Shown here: one piece after another, positions 63,277 to 64,000 of the stretch
Layout of the letters: each line of letters begins with the position of its first letter
How positions within the stretch are numbered: the stretch's first letter is position 1
Assembly (NCBI RefSeq): GCF_017255415.1
Contig: NZ_JAFJZZ010000009.1
Span: forward strand, 34,551-98,550
Direction of reading: 5' to 3'
DNA: 64,000 nt
Source: Clostridium aminobutyricum
Lineage (GTDB): Bacteria; Bacillota; Clostridia; Peptostreptococcales; Anaerovoracaceae
Position numbers and translations under genes: made by a program
Notes under the pieces: model-generated
The model's input: only the letters and a program-made list of their open reading frames with translations
Database searches by the model: none
What the model was told of the DNA's origin: nothing

Positions 63277-63413
63277 AAATTGAGCCTGAATTTCCAAATG
63301 TACAATATAATCCAATCTGAATCGGTAAAAAAGCAATCATAAAGCAAATTAAAAATGATAGTTCTACTGGAAATAATTTTGCAATAAGGACTCTTTCTTT
63401 CCCGAAAGGGGTG

Positions 63414-63635
63414 GAAATGGTCATTGATTTATGGTACGAGTATTTCCGACACACCTTTGCTACCAACGCTTTGAAGCAAGGTTTAGATCTAAAATCGGTG
63501 CAGATGCTGCTGGGAGACAATGACCCCGAAATGGTACTAAGGATTTATGCAAATATGACAAAAATAGAGATTTTAGAGGCCCATCAGAAATTCACGGCAT
63601 TATATGAAAACGAACTAAAGGCATTGCGGGGCTAA
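63414..63635 (+). pseudogene. C-terminal fragment of a tyrosine recombinase
   Basis: About 74 codons encode the end of a tyrosine recombinase: YFRHTFATNALKQGLDLKSVQMLLGDNDPEMVLRIYANMTK, with the Arg-His segment, the LLGD-type box and the nucleophilic Tyr. The rest of the gene is absent. It lies about 150 bases before tRNA-Thr, a common integration target, and may be the remnant of the element that delivered part of the accessory block. Confidence 0.8.
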
Positions 63636-63739
63636 TCATTAAGAAGAAATAAGCTATAAGAAATACATAGTGATACAATGAAAGGTTTAAATATGCAAGG
63701 TTTTTGTCTATAAACAACGCTATAAACGATTTTTGAATA

Positions 63740-63769
63740 TTGACAATTAGACAGGCGGTGTTGTAAAAT
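63740..63769 (+). promoter_or_regulatory. Promoter of tRNA-Thr and tuf
   Basis: TTGACA (63740-63745) and TAAAAT (63764-63769) are 18 bases apart and lie 12 bases before the tRNA. Confidence 0.75.
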
Positions 63770-63781
63770 AGGTCGTGACAT

Positions 63782-63858
63782 GCTGTTGTAGCTCAGCAGG
63801 TAGAGCACTTCCTTGGTAAGGAAGAGGTTCGGCGGTTCGAGCCCGCTCAACAGCTCCA
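63782..63858 (+). tRNA. tRNA-Thr (anticodon GGT)
   Basis: The cloverleaf is complete: acceptor GCTGTTG/CAACAGC, anticodon stem CTTCC/GGAAG around loop TTGGTAA (anticodon GGT, reading ACC and ACU), T-loop GGTTCGAGCC, and an encoded CCA end. It lies just upstream of tuf, as is usual in Clostridia. Confidence 0.96.
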
Positions 63859-63914
63859 ATTAAAATTGATGCACTTAAAATAAACACTTAAATTTCTTAT
63901 GGGAGGATTTAAAA

Positions 63915-64000
63915 ATGGCAAAGCAAAAGTTTGAAAGAAATAAGCCACACGTAAATATCGGAACAATCGGTCACGTTGACCATGGTAAGACAACATTAAC
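63915..64000 (+). CDS. tuf: Elongation factor Tu, 5' end
   Basis: The first 28 codons are visible (start [20 protein letters not shown], then DHGKTTLT, the GTP-binding P-loop). GGGAGGA precedes the ATG. The gene runs off the window. Confidence 0.97.
   Translation, partial: MAKQKFERNKPHVNIGTIGHVDHGKTTL

Overview
The window looks like part of the chromosome of a low-G+C, strictly anaerobic Firmicute of the class Clostridia. Evidence for this: strong AGGAGG-type ribosome binding sites with ATG, GTG and TTG starts; Clostridia-type gene neighbourhoods (coaX-dusB-greA-lysS; carD-yacL-ispDF-proS; cysS-mrnC-thyA-folA-rlmB-sigH; tRNA-Thr-tuf); a sporulation-type sigma-H; and two oxygen-sensitive enzymes, a glycyl-radical choline lyase and a nickel CO dehydrogenase homologue. 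Family XIII/Anaerovoracaceae-like Clostridia would fit, but the sequence alone does not settle it.

Layout. 1-3646: housekeeping genes coaX (5' end outside), dusB, greA, lysS. 3617-12644: a roughly 9 kb integrative element inserted in the 3' end of lysS. It has imperfect 31-bp att repeats, subterminal TTTACGACT-type repeats, a Tn916-like integrase and excisionase, a CRESS-type Rep with an SF3 helicase domain, an FtsK/TcpA-like ATPase, and a BglI-like restriction-modification cargo with a controller protein. The original lysS terminator now lies to the right of the element. 12825-34279: core genes (asnS, two gate-domain membrane proteins, an EF-G-like GTPase, radA, a two-component system, carD, yacL, an ispD-ispF fusion, proS, cyclophilin, a LysM/G5/M23 envelope protein, cysS, mrnC, thyA, folA, rlmB, sigH). 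A 240-bp palindromic MITE-like element sits at 19315-19555.

34372-63635 is an accessory block between sigH and tRNA-Thr-tuf, a junction that is usually compact in Clostridia. It begins with a dipeptidase, a dipeptide epimerase and an aldehyde dehydrogenase. The main feature, 38652-52248, is a choline-degrading bacterial microcompartment locus: CutC with all choline-lyase active-site residues, its activase CutD, eight shell proteins, PduL, a PduS/PduT electron-transfer pair, EutQ and two EutQ/EutT-N-domain proteins. It has two CoA-acylating aldehyde dehydrogenases; one has Ser in place of the catalytic Cys. No alcohol dehydrogenase is encoded. Choline would be cleaved to trimethylamine and acetaldehyde inside the shell, acetaldehyde converted to acetyl-CoA and acetyl-phosphate, and reducing power passed out through PduS/PduT (inference). 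After it come yqxD, a LysR regulator, a YitJ-type methyltransferase/MTHFR, an amidase-domain protein, a CooS homologue lacking one C-cluster cysteine, a DMT-like transporter behind a MerR-type promoter, and a debris zone with a toxin fragment, an amidoligase remnant, a secreted matrixin-like protease and an integrase tail. The window ends in tRNA-Thr and the start of tuf.

The least ordinary observations are the CRESS-Rep/FtsK junction with an A-AAA-AAG slippery heptamer, the Ser-for-Cys aldehyde dehydrogenase paralogue inside the microcompartment operon, the variant CooS, and the MerR-like operator.
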